A stretch of DNA of 64,000 nucleotides from Pedobacter segetis (GCF_016623585.1 NZ_JAEHFY010000006.1:62001-126000), one strand, 5' to 3'; shown: positions 18,256 to 27,336, counted from the stretch's first letter. Numbers and translations: made by a program. Notes: generated from the sequence alone by a model not told the origin.

Positions 18256-19350
18256 TTAATTATAAACCTTCACTATAAAAATATAATCTTGCATTTTCTT
18301 AATTTGAGCAGTTCTATTTAAGCCCGCTAATGTATTCTTCTTGTTAATGTTTATTTTTTCTTTCAAAGAATCTTGAGGGATATTACCGATACATTTCAAT
18401 AGAAAATCTGACTTTACCGCAAATGCCGCTCCATCTGCTTGGGTCTGTTTACCACTTACAATACCAATTACATTTCCTTTGTTATCCATTAATGGTCCAC
18501 CAGAATTACCCGGATTAACAGGAATAGAAATTTGATAAGCAGTTGAATCTCCACCATAACCTGTTGAAGAACTTAAATAACCCTTGCCATAAACAATATC
18601 ATCTTTTGGATAACCGATGGTATAAACATCCTCTCCTAAATCTGCGTTAGATTTTTTAAACGTATAAGGTAAAGGGGATAGATTTTTGAACAATGGATCT
18701 ATGATTTGAAGGATGGCAATATCATAAGTAGGATCGATGTAAATAGTTTCTACCTTAAAAGATTCCCCTTTTCCGTTTTGCACATAAACAGAATCTGCAC
18801 CTTTAACAACATGGTAATTGGTTACCAAATACCCGTTAGAAGACAATGCGAAACCCGTACCGCCATATTGGCTATTATCGCTCGGTTGGTTGCTGCTACT
18901 ATTTATATTGTTTATAAGTGCTCTTTGAGAGCGCTTAATGGTTTCCATATCTCTTTTTAGCTCACTGTAATTAGATACGTGGTTTTGCCCATCAAACTGC
19001 CCCGTAAAATATAACGTGGATAGGGTAAAAAGAATGGCAATACTTGCCGCAACGGCTAAACTCCTTTTGGTTTTTCTCCAAAAAGAAATAATTTTAGATG
19101 GTGCTTTGTTAAATTCTTCCTTTAAGGCATCCAAATCAATTTCTTCGTGGATTTTGCCCATCTGTATTTTTAGTGCCTTTTTATCTCCGTAAGATTTTAA
19201 AGATTGCAAGAAATTGAAATGCTCTGTAACTTTTTTATCAAAAGAAGGGTTGCTTATCCTTTCATCCTCAAAATCTGCGGCCTGTTTGGCATCCATTTCC
19301 TTAAACAGATAGGCTTCTATTTCCTTTATCAAATCAATCTCGCTTTTCAT
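18256..19350 (-). CDS. Membrane-anchored S1 (trypsin-like) protease with anti-sigma-like N-terminal region
   Basis: A 364-residue protein in three parts. Residues about 1-85 are cytoplasmic and resemble anti-sigma N-terminal regions (IEAYLFKEMDAKQAADFEDE). A single membrane segment follows near 94-116 (SLAVAASIAILFTLSTLYF). The periplasmic part is an S1C-type protease with His in TNYHVVKG, Asp in YDIAILQI and Ser in NPGNSGGP; there is no PDZ domain. The start codon overlaps the stop codon of the upstream sigma factor (ATGA), so the two are translationally coupled. I infer that it is a membrane sensor/regulator of that sigma factor, with the protease domain acting as sensor or effector. A plain periplasmic protease is the alternative. 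Confidence 0.85.
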   Translation of the reverse strand: MKSEIDLIKEIEAYLFKEMDAKQAADFEDERISNPSFDKKVTEHFNFLQSLKSYGDKKALKIQMGKIHEEIDLDALKEEFNKAPSKIISFWRKTKRSLAVAASIAILFTLSTLYFTGQFDGQNHVSNYSELKRDMETIKRSQRALINNINSSSNQPSDNSQYGGTGFALSSNGYLVTNYHVVKGADSVYVQNGKGESFKVETIYIDPTYDIAILQIIDPLFKNLSPLPYTFKKSNADLGEDVYTIGYPKDDIVYGKGYLSSSTGYGGDSTAYQISIPVNPGNSGGPLMDNKGNVIGIVSGKQTQADGAAFAVKSDFLLKCIGNIPQDSLKEKININKKNTLAGLNRTAQIKKMQDYIFIVKVYN

Positions 19351-19922
19351 ATATTCTCTTTACTAAAAAATAGTTTTTTTAACCTTTGTAGGCATTTATA
19401 CTTTTGGGTTTTGGCGTTATCTGCATTGGTATAGCCAAATTTCTCACTTATATCTTGCATCGATTTATTGTGGATATAAAAATCCTCGATAATTGTTTTA
19501 CAAGGTTCGCCCAGTTGTTGCAAGGCGCTATCCATCATCACAAACTGCTGGTCTTTTTCTTCATGGCTAACCAGGTCCTGCTCTACCGAAAAATGATCTT
19601 CATAATCATTGATGTTTTCGTTATACCTACTTTTATGGTTTAACCTTTTAAGCCACAACCTTCTGCAAACAGAATATAAGAACGTTTTTAATTTACTGGT
19701 CAATTCAAAATCACCACTTTTTATTTTATCATGAAGAATGATGATCCCTTCTTGATAAACATCTTTAGCATCATCCTCGCTCCCACTATTGTTAACGATC
19801 AATTGATAGACCATCGGAAAATATGCCTTGTAAAGATATTGAAGCGTTGAAGAAGAATTATTAAGAATCCCTAAAATAATCTCGTTATCTGTTGGCTTAA
19901 AATAATTTGTCTTGCTGCTCAC
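19347..19922 (-). CDS. ECF-like RNA polymerase sigma factor
   Basis: A 191-residue sigma-70 family protein starting at a GTG (19922). Region 2 is visible around YPMV-like YFPMVYQLIVNNSGSEDDAKDVYQEG (about 33-60), and a region-4 helix-turn-helix around MQDISEKFGYTNADNAKTQKYKCLQRL near the C-terminus. The ATGA overlap with the protease/anti-sigma-like gene suggests a sigma and regulator module. The target genes are unknown. The small divergent lipoprotein and a pair of GTTAC repeats upstream may belong to its regulon; that is inference only. Confidence 0.88.
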   Translation of the reverse strand: MSSKTNYFKPTDNEIILGILNNSSSTLQYLYKAYFPMVYQLIVNNSGSEDDAKDVYQEGIIILHDKIKSGDFELTSKLKTFLYSVCRRLWLKRLNHKSRYNENINDYEDHFSVEQDLVSHEEKDQQFVMMDSALQQLGEPCKTIIEDFYIHNKSMQDISEKFGYTNADNAKTQKYKCLQRLKKLFFSKENI

Positions 19923-20047
19923 TGTTTAATACTATTTCCGCTAAATTGTAACCCTTAATCGATAAAAAAAAATAAAATGTTCAATTAATTCTATCCATCA
20001 ACTAAAATGCTGTTTTAAAGGCGAAAACAAAAAAAACATTTTTTTTC

Positions 20048-20082
20048 GGTTACGTGGGTTACCTTTTTGTTTTATGCGTATA
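20048..20082. promoter_or_regulatory. GTTAC direct repeats between the sigma-factor gene and the divergent lipoprotein gene
   Basis: GGTTAC (20048-20053) and GGTTACC (20057-20063) are direct repeats, and CGTATA follows 13 bases after the second. The layout resembles an ECF-type -35/-10 pair reading towards the lipoprotein at 20123. It does not match the TAnnTTTG housekeeping consensus. Tentative. Confidence 0.3.
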
Positions 20083-20122
20083 AAGGGGAAATTAATCACA
20101 AATTAAAAAGAAAAAAATTAAC

Positions 20123-20317
20123 ATGAAAAACTTATTCAAATTCGGATTTTTCGCTCTAGCATTATCATTATCAGTTGTTGCTTGTAATTCTAACAAAGCT
20201 TCTAACGAAACTAAAGATTCAGCTTCTATGGATTCAATTACTGTTGATACTATGGCTGTTGATACTGTTGCTGGTGATTCTTCAATGGTAAAAGTAGATA
20301 CTACTAAAGCTATGTAA
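20123..20317 (+). CDS. Small lipoprotein
   Basis: A 64-residue protein with a lipoprotein signal ending in a lipobox (SVVAC, cysteine at residue 21). The mature part is about 43 residues, low in complexity and acidic, with repeated (T/V)VDT units (ITVDTMAVDTVAGDSS). It is likely anchored in the outer or inner membrane. Function unknown. It is divergent from the sigma/protease pair and has its own strong terminator, so it forms a monocistronic unit. Short but with good start, signal and terminator. Confidence 0.75.
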   Translation: MKNLFKFGFFALALSLSVVACNSNKASNETKDSASMDSITVDTMAVDTVAGDSSMVKVDTTKAM

Positions 20318-20343
20318 TTCTGAAAATCTTAAAAGATTTTTAC

Positions 20344-20376
20344 AAAAACCGCTATCTATCGATAGCGGTTTTTTTT
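20344..20376 (+). terminator. Terminator of the small lipoprotein gene
   Basis: AAAAACCGCTATC and GATAGCGGTTTTT form a 13-bp perfect stem with a TATC loop, followed by more T. It lies 26 bp after the stop codon. Confidence 0.92.
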
Positions 20377-20593
20377 GTCCTTATTTTTTTTGTGGTCGAT
20401 TTTAATATGGCAGCTATTATTTGATTTATCGTACATATTTTGCCGCTAAGTGCACATTAATCGCAATTCACATTCTCTAAAAAATTTAGCGCCCATTTAT
20501 GGTTTGGTAGTTAAACGTTTTGTAGATAAACCTACATTAGTTAAATATTCTTTAAAATTTATTTATTTTAACCCTTCTATTTTTCCATTTTAA

Positions 20594-23500
20594 ATGCAGT
20601 TAGAAAAACTTGAGATTAAGGGGTTTAAAAGTTTTGGAGATAAAATCACCATCAACTTTAACAAGGGCGTAACAGCTATTGTTGGGCCTAATGGTTGTGG
20701 TAAATCTAATGTGGTTGATGCTATACGTTGGGTTTTGGGCGAGCAAAGCACCAGGATGCTACGTTCAGAGAAAATGGAAAACATCATTTTTAATGGTACA
20801 AAAACCAGAAAACAGGCCAATCTTGCCGAAGTTTCTTTAACTTTTGATAATACAAAAAACATTTTACCAACCGCATTTTCGCAAGTTACCGTTACCCGCA
20901 AATTATACCGCACCGGAGAATCAGAGTATCGTTTAAACGATGTACAATGCCGGTTAAAAGATATCACCGATCTGTTTTTGGATACCGGCATTGGTGCCGA
21001 TTCTTATTCTATCATTGAGCTAAAAATGATAGACGAAATTATTGCCAATAAAGAAGGCTCTAGAAGAAGTTTGTTTGAGGAAGCATCTGGGATTTCTAAA
21101 TACAAACTACGCAAGAAACAAACATTCAGTCGTTTAAAAGATACAGAAACCGATTTGAGCAGAGTTGAAGACTTATTATTCGAGATTGAAAAAAACCTTA
21201 AAACCCTAGAAAACCAAGCAAAAAAAGCCGAACGTTATTATAAAGTTAAAGAAAGGCATAAAATTTCGAGCCTGGTTTTGGCCTCTTTTAAAATAGTTGG
21301 TTTTAAGAATTCTTTAGCCGTTTTAGAAAAACAAGAAGAGAGCCAAGCACAGGGCAAGCATAATTTAGCCGTTAAGATTGACGAGCTGGACGCAACCATA
21401 CAAAAACATAAGTTTAACAACTTAAATAAAGAAAAAAATCTTTCTACCCAGCAAAAAGCCACCAATGATCTTATTGCAAAAATAAGGGCCTATGAAAGCG
21501 AAAAAAAAATAAAGAACGAACAGCTTAAATTCCTTCAAGAAAAAGAGAAAAGGCTTATAGAGGAAACAGAGAAAGATAGGAACCAACAAATACACATCAA
21601 TTACAATATCAAAAGATTACACGAAGATTATGTTTTAGAAGAACAAACCCTTAAAAAGCTTACAAATGCCTTAAATGAATTAAAAGAAGAACTTGAAGAA
21701 CTAAGAATACAACAGCAATCTAAAAAAAACCAGGTTGATAGTTTGCAAAAAGAAAATAACGAATTGCAGAACACGCTTTACAAAATAGAAAAAGAGGCTG
21801 ATATTCTAAACATCCAACAAGAAGCCCTATTGCAAGAAAGTAAGAGAAATTTTGAGGATACCAATAGCAGGGAAAATGAGCTGAATGAATTTAATAATGC
21901 CATTGCCATGCTAGCTATTAATTTATCAGAAAAACAGAAAATTTTAGAAGCACTAGAAACACAAGAACTAAACCTTAAAACCCAAATTGAAGATTTAGAA
22001 GAGAACGTAAACCAAAACAAAGAAAACCTTAACCAAAACAGCAGAAAACTAGATGCCAAACAAAACGAGTACAACCTAACCAAAAGCATGGTAGATAATC
22101 TGGAAGGTTTTCCAGAATCTATACGGTTTTTAAAGAAAAACAACCAATGGAATAAAAATGCGCCCCTACTTTCTGATATACTTTTTTGCCAAGAAGAATA
22201 CCGGGTTGCCATAGAAAGTTATTTAGAAAATCTGATGAATTACTATGTGGTCCAAGATTTTGAAGAGGCAATTTTTGCCATCAATTTATTGAGCAACGCC
22301 GCAAGGGGAAAAGCCAATTTTTTTATCTTAGATAGCCTTAAAAACTTGAAACGAGTTGCTTTTGATCCTCCCAAAAATGCCATTGCGGCATTAGATGTAA
22401 TAGATGTGGATAAGAAGTTTGATAACCTTTCTAACTATCTTCTGCAAAACGTGTATTTGGTTGATGATGAAATTTACAAAAACCTAGGCCCAGAAATCAA
22501 TCAGGATGATGTGATCTTGATCGGGAAATCTGGTAAGTTTTATAAGAGCAACCATATACTATCAGGCGGATCGGTTGGTTTATTTGAGGGCAAACGTATT
22601 GGCAGGGCAAAAAATCTGGATAACCTATTAAAAGAAATAAAAATACTCACATCATCATCAGAAAAATTAAAAGAAAAAATTACCGAAGAAACCCTTAAAA
22701 TAAACAGTTTAAAAGCTGCGAGCCAAATAACAGAGATCCAAAATATCAGAAAAGAGCAGAATTTATTGCAAAACGAATCAATATCGGTTAAAACCAAACA
22801 AGAACAATACTTATCATTTTTGCAAAACAGCCAAAACCGCAAGAAAGACATCGAACAAAAATTACTGGGCATCCAACACCAGATATTAAAGATCAATCCC
22901 AAGATACAAGAACTAAAAACCCAAAAACTAGCCTCAAATAACCAATACCAAGAAGAGCAAATGGCTTTCGCCGAGTTGAGCGAATTTTTAACGGTAAAAT
23001 CTTCTGCGTTTAATGCAGAAAACCTTAAATTCCATCAACAAAAAAACAAGCTTAACGGCATAGAAAAAGACCTAGAATATAGAGAAAGCCAATTAGAAAA
23101 CATAGAAAGCAGATTGAATAAGAACCAATCTGATCTTGACATAACCAAAGCCAACATCCTTGATACGGTGCAGCATACAGATAACGATGATGAAGATTTG
23201 ATAGCCATGTATCAACAAAAAGACGAGATGGAAATTGCGGTACAAGAAGCAGAGAAAGACTATTACAACTATAAAGAAAAAACAAACGAACTAGAGATCC
23301 AACTCAGTGAGTTACGTAAAAACAAAGATATTACCGAGCAATTAGCGGCTGATATCAAAGATAAAAAGAACAATCTAAAAATTGAGCTAAATGGTTTAAA
23401 AGAACGTTTGGCCGTAGAGTTCAATATCGAGATTGAAGATATTTTAGATGATGAACCGCCAGAAGATGAAAACCAAGAGCAGGTTAAAGCCGATGTGGAA

Positions 23501-24130
23501 AAACTTAAAAAACAATTAGACGACTTTGGCCCCATAAACCCGATGGCAATGGAGGCCTATAAAGAAATGGAGGATCGTTTTACTTTTATTAATGCCCAAA
23601 AGAAAGACCTATTAGAGGCCAAATCATCTTTGCTAGAGACTATTAAAGAGATTGATGATACCGCAAAAGAAAAATTTATGCAGGCTTTTGTTAGTGTTAG
23701 GGAAAATTTTATGAAAGTTTTTAGATCATTATTTAACGAAGAGGATAACTGTGATTTGATTTTATCGCAACCAGATGCACCATTAGAATCTGATATTGAT
23801 ATCATCGCAAAGCCAAAAGGCAAAAAACCGCTATCAATCAACCAACTATCTGGTGGCGAAAAAACCTTAACGGCTACTGCCCTTTTATTCTCGTTATATT
23901 TATTAAAACCGGCTCCTTTCTGCATTTTTGATGAGGTAGATGCACCTTTAGATGACACCAATATTGATAAATTCAATAACATCATCAGAACTTTCTCTGA
24001 TCAATCCCAATTCATTGTGGTTTCCCACAACAAAAAAACCATTGCAAGTACCGATATTATTTATGGGGTTACCATGGTAGAGCAGGGGGTATCTAGGGTA
24101 GTTGCCGTAGATATGAGGGAAGTTGCTTAA
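20594..24130 (+). CDS. smc: Chromosome partition protein SMC
   Basis: A 1178-residue SMC ATPase, normal length for bacteria. The N-terminal head has Walker A GPNGCGKSN (about 32-40). Two long coiled-coil arms (Glu, Lys, Gln-rich) flank a hinge around residues 500-680 that ends near GGSVGLFEGKRIGR. The C-terminal head has the signature LSGGEKT (near 1083) and Walker B FCIFDEVDAPLDD. With ScpA and ScpB (not in this window) it forms the condensin that organises and segregates chromosomes. ATG at 20594. No neighbour appears to be co-transcribed; a spaced sigma-factor gene follows. Confidence 0.96.
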   Translation: MQLEKLEIKGFKSFGDKITINFNKGVTAIVGPNGCGKSNVVDAIRWVLGEQSTRMLRSEKMENIIFNGTKTRKQANLAEVSLTFDNTKNILPTAFSQVTVTRKLYRTGESEYRLNDVQCRLKDITDLFLDTGIGADSYSIIELKMIDEIIANKEGSRRSLFEEASGISKYKLRKKQTFSRLKDTETDLSRVEDLLFEIEKNLKTLENQAKKAERYYKVKERHKISSLVLASFKIVGFKNSLAVLEKQEESQAQGKHNLAVKIDELDATIQKHKFNNLNKEKNLSTQQKATNDLIAKIRAYESEKKIKNEQLKFLQEKEKRLIEETEKDRNQQIHINYNIKRLHEDYVLEEQTLKKLTNALNELKEELEELRIQQQSKKNQVDSLQKENNELQNTLYKIEKEADILNIQQEALLQESKRNFEDTNSRENELNEFNNAIAMLAINLSEKQKILEALETQELNLKTQIEDLEENVNQNKENLNQNSRKLDAKQNEYNLTKSMVDNLEGFPESIRFLKKNNQWNKNAPLLSDILFCQEEYRVAIESYLENLMNYYVVQDFEEAIFAINLLSNAARGKANFFILDSLKNLKRVAFDPPKNAIAALDVIDVDKKFDNLSNYLLQNVYLVDDEIYKNLGPEINQDDVILIGKSGKFYKSNHILSGGSVGLFEGKRIGRAKNLDNLLKEIKILTSSSEKLKEKITEETLKINSLKAASQITEIQNIRKEQNLLQNESISVKTKQEQYLSFLQNSQNRKKDIEQKLLGIQHQILKINPKIQELKTQKLASNNQYQEEQMAFAELSEFLTVKSSAFNAENLKFHQQKNKLNGIEKDLEYRESQLENIESRLNKNQSDLDITKANILDTVQHTDNDDEDLIAMYQQKDEMEIAVQEAEKDYYNYKEKTNELEIQLSELRKNKDITEQLAADIKDKKNNLKIELNGLKERLAVEFNIEIEDILDDEPPEDENQEQVKADVEKLKKQLDDFGPINPMAMEAYKEMEDRFTFINAQKKDLLEAKSSLLETIKEIDDTAKEKFMQAFVSVRENFMKVFRSLFNEEDNCDLILSQPDAPLESDIDIIAKPKGKKPLSINQLSGGEKTLTATALLFSLYLLKPAPFCIFDEVDAPLDDTNIDKFNNIIRTFSDQSQFIVVSHNKKTIASTDIIYGVTMVEQGVSRVVAVDMREVA

Positions 24131-24259
24131 ACAAAAAACTTATTACCCTTTTTTTTGCACACAAATGGTTAAACAAAAATTTATGGAACATTTTTTGGGA
24201 TGAACTTATACGTTCAAACATTATGTTTAATAAAAAGCACAAAAAAGTTAAACAAAGTT

Positions 24260-24290
24260 TTGTGAATATCAAACTTAATAGTTAAGTTTG
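24260..24290 (+). promoter_or_regulatory. Promoter of the 24322 sigma factor, overlapped by a 9-bp inverted repeat
   Basis: TTG (24260-24262), 20 bases, then TAAGTTTG (24283-24290) is an exact Bacteroidota promoter. CAAACTTAA (24270-24278), TAG, TTAAGTTTG (24282-24290) is a perfect 9-bp inverted repeat covering the spacer and the whole -7 element, the right place for a repressor. The word GTTAAACAAA also recurs three times between about 24170 and 24321. Confidence 0.75.
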
Positions 24291-24321
24291 TTTAAGTAAA
24301 CATTACAAAAGGTTAAACAAA

Positions 24322-24861
24322 ATGACTAAAATAGAATTCAACACGCTGGTAATGCGTCAATCTTCTTCATTAAAAGTTTATGCACTACATTTTACACACG
24401 ATTCTGACGATGCAAATGATTTAGTTCAAGATACTTTACTTAAAGCAATAACCTATTACAATAAGTTTAAAGAAGGAACGAATTTAAAAGGATGGCTTTA
24501 CACCATTATGAAAAACACTTTCATCAACAATTATAGAAGGTTTATTAAAATAAGTTCTTTGGTAACCAAAACAGATGAAATATCTTCTTCCCAACTATCT
24601 TACAGTGCCATGAATAACGGTGGAGAGCAAAAGTTTATCATGGATGATATTAAAAAAGCACTAAACTCTTTACAGCAAGAATATTATGTTCCTTTTACCA
24701 TGTATTTTGAAGGTTATAAGTACCATGAAATTGCAGACCATCTTGATATTCCGATAGGTACGGTAAAAACAAGGATACACGTTGCCAGAAAATTATTGAA
24801 AAAAGATCTAAAGGCTTACGATAAGAAAGGTTTCAATCATCAGAACGAGTTAGCTGCTTAA
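24322..24861 (+). CDS. RNA polymerase sigma factor, ECF-like
   Basis: A 179-residue sigma-70 family protein. Region 2 includes HDSDDANDLVQDTLLKAI and LKGWLYTIMKNTFINNYRR (about 27-75), and region 4 includes YHEIADHLDIPIGTVKTRIHVARKLL near 135-160. Region 4 has the usual IPIGTVKTRI recognition helix. No anti-sigma gene is adjacent, so it is probably controlled through its promoter, which carries an inverted repeat over the -7 element. ATG at 24322; monocistronic, ending at a terminator shared with the convergent aldolase gene. Confidence 0.9.
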   Translation: MTKIEFNTLVMRQSSSLKVYALHFTHDSDDANDLVQDTLLKAITYYNKFKEGTNLKGWLYTIMKNTFINNYRRFIKISSLVTKTDEISSSQLSYSAMNNGGEQKFIMDDIKKALNSLQQEYYVPFTMYFEGYKYHEIADHLDIPIGTVKTRIHVARKLLKKDLKAYDKKGFNHQNELAA

Positions 24862-24884
24862 TAGAGCAAAAAATATGTAAAATC

Positions 24885-24917
24885 AAAAAAGCCAATCCTA
24901 AACAGGTTGGCTTTTTT
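24885..24917. terminator. Terminator between the sigma factor and fbaA
   Basis: AAAAAAGCCAA and TTGGCTTTTTT form an 11-bp outer stem around a short inner region. The T-run is on both sides, so it can serve both converging genes. Confidence 0.85.
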
Positions 24918-24941
24918 CATGATATAAAAACTATAATTAAT

Positions 24942-26021
24942 CTATAGTTTGTGGTTTACTCCAATGCAATTCAAATCTTCAAAAGCATCAGTCAATCTTT
25001 TCACAAACTGATCCTCTCCTTTTCTTAACCAAACTCTTGGGTCGTAATACTTTTTGTTTGGAGAGTCACTACCTTCGGGGCTACCGATCTGAGATTGTAA
25101 ATAACCTTCCTTCGCTTTGTAATAATTTAAGATCCCTTCCCAAAATGCCCATTGCATATCGGTATCAATATTCATTTTTATAGCTCCGTAAGAAATAGCT
25201 TCTCTAATTTCTTCTTGTGAAGAACCAGAACCACCATGGAAAACAAAGTTGATTGGCTTTTCAGCATCCAAATTGAATTTCTCTTTTACATATTCTTGAG
25301 AATTGTTTAAAATCACTGGCTGTAACTTCACATTACCCGGTTTATAAACACCATGCACATTCCCAAAAGCTGCTGCAATTGTAAATTTATCACTTACTTT
25401 GCTCAACTCTTCATAAGCGTAAGAAACTTCCTCTGGTTGGGTGTAAAGCTTAGAAGAATCAACATCTGTATTATCAACCCCATCTTCTTCGCCCCCTGTT
25501 ACACCAAGCTCAATCTCTAGGGTCATGCCCATTTTGCTCATGCGCTCTAAATAGCCTTTGCATATTTCTATGTTTTCTTCAATGGGCTCTTCTGATAGAT
25601 CGATCATGTGAGAAGAGAACAAAGGTTTACCATGTTGGGCAAAATATTTTTCACTAGCGTCTAATAATCCATCTAACCAAGGCAACAATTTTTTGGCGCA
25701 ATGATCGGTATGTAAAATTACGGCCACACCGTAATGTTCTGCCACCAAATGAACGTGTTGCGCAGCAGAAATCCCTCCTAAAATACAAGCTTGTAACTTG
25801 TCGTTTTGCAATGATTTACCGGCATAAAACTGTGCGCCACCATTAGATAGCTGTATAATAACCGGAGAATTTACCGCCTTTGCGGTTTCCATTACCGCGT
25901 TAATAGAATTTGTTCCTATTATATTTACAGCGGGTAACGCAAACTGATGTTTCTTTGCAATTTCAAACAATTCTTGAACTTGGTCCCCTGTAATAACTCC
26001 TTTAAAATCTTTTAAACTCAT
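24942..26021 (-). CDS. fbaA: Class II fructose-bisphosphate aldolase
   Basis: A 359-residue zinc-dependent aldolase of the type A class II group (FbaA length). Features are HTDHCAKK (zinc ligand and catalytic aspartate region, near residue 110), ELGVTGGEEDGVD, AAFGNVHGVYKPG and VFHGGSGSSQEEI. It splits fructose 1,6-bisphosphate into glyceraldehyde 3-phosphate and dihydroxyacetone phosphate in glycolysis, and reverses this in gluconeogenesis. ATG at 26021. Single gene, divergent from accD. Confidence 0.95.
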   Translation of the reverse strand: MSLKDFKGVITGDQVQELFEIAKKHQFALPAVNIIGTNSINAVMETAKAVNSPVIIQLSNGGAQFYAGKSLQNDKLQACILGGISAAQHVHLVAEHYGVAVILHTDHCAKKLLPWLDGLLDASEKYFAQHGKPLFSSHMIDLSEEPIEENIEICKGYLERMSKMGMTLEIELGVTGGEEDGVDNTDVDSSKLYTQPEEVSYAYEELSKVSDKFTIAAAFGNVHGVYKPGNVKLQPVILNNSQEYVKEKFNLDAEKPINFVFHGGSGSSQEEIREAISYGAIKMNIDTDMQWAFWEGILNYYKAKEGYLQSQIGSPEGSDSPNKKYYDPRVWLRKGEDQFVKRLTDAFEDLNCIGVNHKL

Positions 26022-26163
26022 TTTTATAATTATTTCTTGGCCTCGAAGTTAAAAAAAATTATCAAATCTTGGATTTTTGGTGGTTAATGTACAAAACAGA
26101 AAATAGAACAACATCTGCTTTTCAGCATTTTTTTTGTTTCTTTGCATCACACTATTTTAAAAT

Positions 26164-27009
26164 ATGGCTTGGTTTAAAAGAAACACAAAAGGCATCTCTA
26201 CACTTACCGAAGAGAAAAAAGAAGCTCCAGATGGTGTTTGGAACAAATGCCCAAACTGTAAAAAAGCACTTCATTATTCAGAGCAGGTAGAGAATAAATA
26301 CGTTTGTCATTATTGCGATTATCATTTAAGAATTGGGTCTAAAGAATATTTTGAGGTTTTATTTGATAACAATTTTTTTATAGAACTCTTTGCTAACCTT
26401 ACCTCTGGCGATCCTTTAAATTTTACAGATAACAAATCTTACCCGGATAGACTGGTAGAAAGTTACAAAAAAACAGGTTTAAAAGATGCAATAAGAGCGG
26501 CGGTTGGTAAAATAGACGGCCAAGACTTGGTAATTGCCTGTATGGATTTCAATTTTATTGGAGGCTCTATGGGCTCTGTAGTGGGTGAGAAAATTGCCCG
26601 TTGTATTGATTATAGTATCGAAAATAAGATCCCTTTTTTGATGATCTCTAAATCTGGTGGTGCCAGAATGATGGAGGCGGCTTTTTCATTGATGCAAATG
26701 GCTAAAACATCGGCAAAATTAGCTTTGTTAGCACAAGCAAAAATCCCTTATATTTCTTTATTAACAGACCCAACAACAGGCGGGGTAACGGCTTCTTATG
26801 CCATGTTGGGCGATATTAACATTGCAGAGCCCGGTGCTTTGATAGGTTTTGCAGGGCCAAGGGTAATCAAAGAAACCATCAAAAAAGATCTGCCAAAAGG
26901 TTTCCAAACCTCAGAATTTGTGTTAGAACATGGTTTCCTAGATTTTATAGTGGATAGAAGAGAGATGAAAGCAAAGTTGGCATCGTTTATAAAAATGATG
27001 CATAACTAA
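26164..27009 (+). CDS. accD: Acetyl-CoA carboxylase carboxyltransferase subunit beta
   Basis: A 281-residue AccD. The N-terminal four-cysteine zinc ribbon is visible (CPNCKK near 28 and CHYC near 49). The carboxyltransferase core follows, with [21 protein letters not shown] and [17 protein letters not shown], then the oxyanion-region GFAGPRVI. With AccA it transfers carboxyl from biotin to acetyl-CoA, the first step of fatty acid synthesis. accA is not adjacent, so the subunits are encoded apart. ATG at 26164; a strong terminator follows. Confidence 0.96.
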   Translation: MAWFKRNTKGISTLTEEKKEAPDGVWNKCPNCKKALHYSEQVENKYVCHYCDYHLRIGSKEYFEVLFDNNFFIELFANLTSGDPLNFTDNKSYPDRLVESYKKTGLKDAIRAAVGKIDGQDLVIACMDFNFIGGSMGSVVGEKIARCIDYSIENKIPFLMISKSGGARMMEAAFSLMQMAKTSAKLALLAQAKIPYISLLTDPTTGGVTASYAMLGDINIAEPGALIGFAGPRVIKETIKKDLPKGFQTSEFVLEHGFLDFIVDRREMKAKLASFIKMMHN

Positions 27010-27022
27010 ATTTATAAAGCAT

Positions 27023-27054
27023 AAAAGGAGAGTAAAGGATACCTCTCCTTTTTT
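27023..27054 (+). terminator. Terminator of accD
   Basis: AAAAGGAGAG (27023-27032) and CTCTCCTTTT (27043-27052) make a 10-bp stem with a 10-base loop, followed by T. It insulates accD from the his operon. Confidence 0.88.
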
Positions 27055-27139
27055 AAAAAATTCACTAAATACCTTAAGAAATCACTTCTGCCTAAAATTT
27101 ATCAATTCCCTTATACTGGTTTTTTATCATTACAAAAAC

Positions 27140-27169
27140 TTGCATATCCCTTTTTGGTTATTATATTTG
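27140..27169 (+). promoter_or_regulatory. Promoter of the histidine operon
   Basis: TTG (27140-27142), 19 bases, TATATTTG (27162-27169) matches the Bacteroidota consensus exactly. Predicted start near 27176 leaves a leader of about 160 bases before hisG, which contains the His-rich leader peptide. Confidence 0.8.
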
Positions 27170-27206
27170 CGCAACACAATTTCTATCCAAAGAAATTTAT
27201 AAAGAC

Positions 27207-27269
27207 ATGAAAATAAAATTGGCCACATCACATCATCTACATCATCACCATTATGGTGTTGCTATATAG
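27207..27269 (+). CDS. Histidine-rich leader peptide of the his operon
   Basis: A 20-codon reading frame (ATG at 27207, TAG at 27267-27269) translates as MKIKLATSHHLHHHHYGVAI, with six His among seven consecutive codons. It lies between the his promoter and hisG, exactly where classical attenuation leaders lie. Stalling at His codons when charged tRNA-His is scarce would change folding of the downstream leader. A 13-base palindrome (CACCAT T ATGGTG, 27246-27258) sits within the His codons. Downstream there are only short AT-rich hairpins (GTTTTG/CAAAAC at 27273-27289, CAATT/AATTG at 27294-27306), so the terminator step is not clear. Role inferred from position and composition. Confidence 0.85.
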   Translation: MKIKLATSHHLHHHHYGVAI

Positions 27270-27272
27270 TTT

Positions 27273-27321
27273 GTTTTGTACGTCAAAACTTTTCAATTCT
27301 CAATTGTTTGTCTTTTATTTA
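27273..27321 (+). promoter_or_regulatory. Possible his attenuator hairpins
   Basis: Two adjacent short inverted repeats, GTTTTG-TACGT-CAAAAC and CAATT-CTC-AATTG, followed by GTCTTTTATTT. CAAA of the first could instead pair with TTTG after the second, so two exclusive folds are conceivable. All stems are weak and AT-rich. Confidence 0.35.
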
Positions 27322-27336
27322 TAATCTCAAAAAATC

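Noticed and set aside
19960-20046. A-run/T-run hairpin upstream of the sigma factor as a terminator
   Set aside because: It consists only of A8 and T8 without a GC-containing stem and lies between divergent genes, where no terminator is needed.
26069-26290. 73-codon frame overlapping the accD start
   Set aside because: It is in a different frame from accD, whose zinc ribbon and start are clear.
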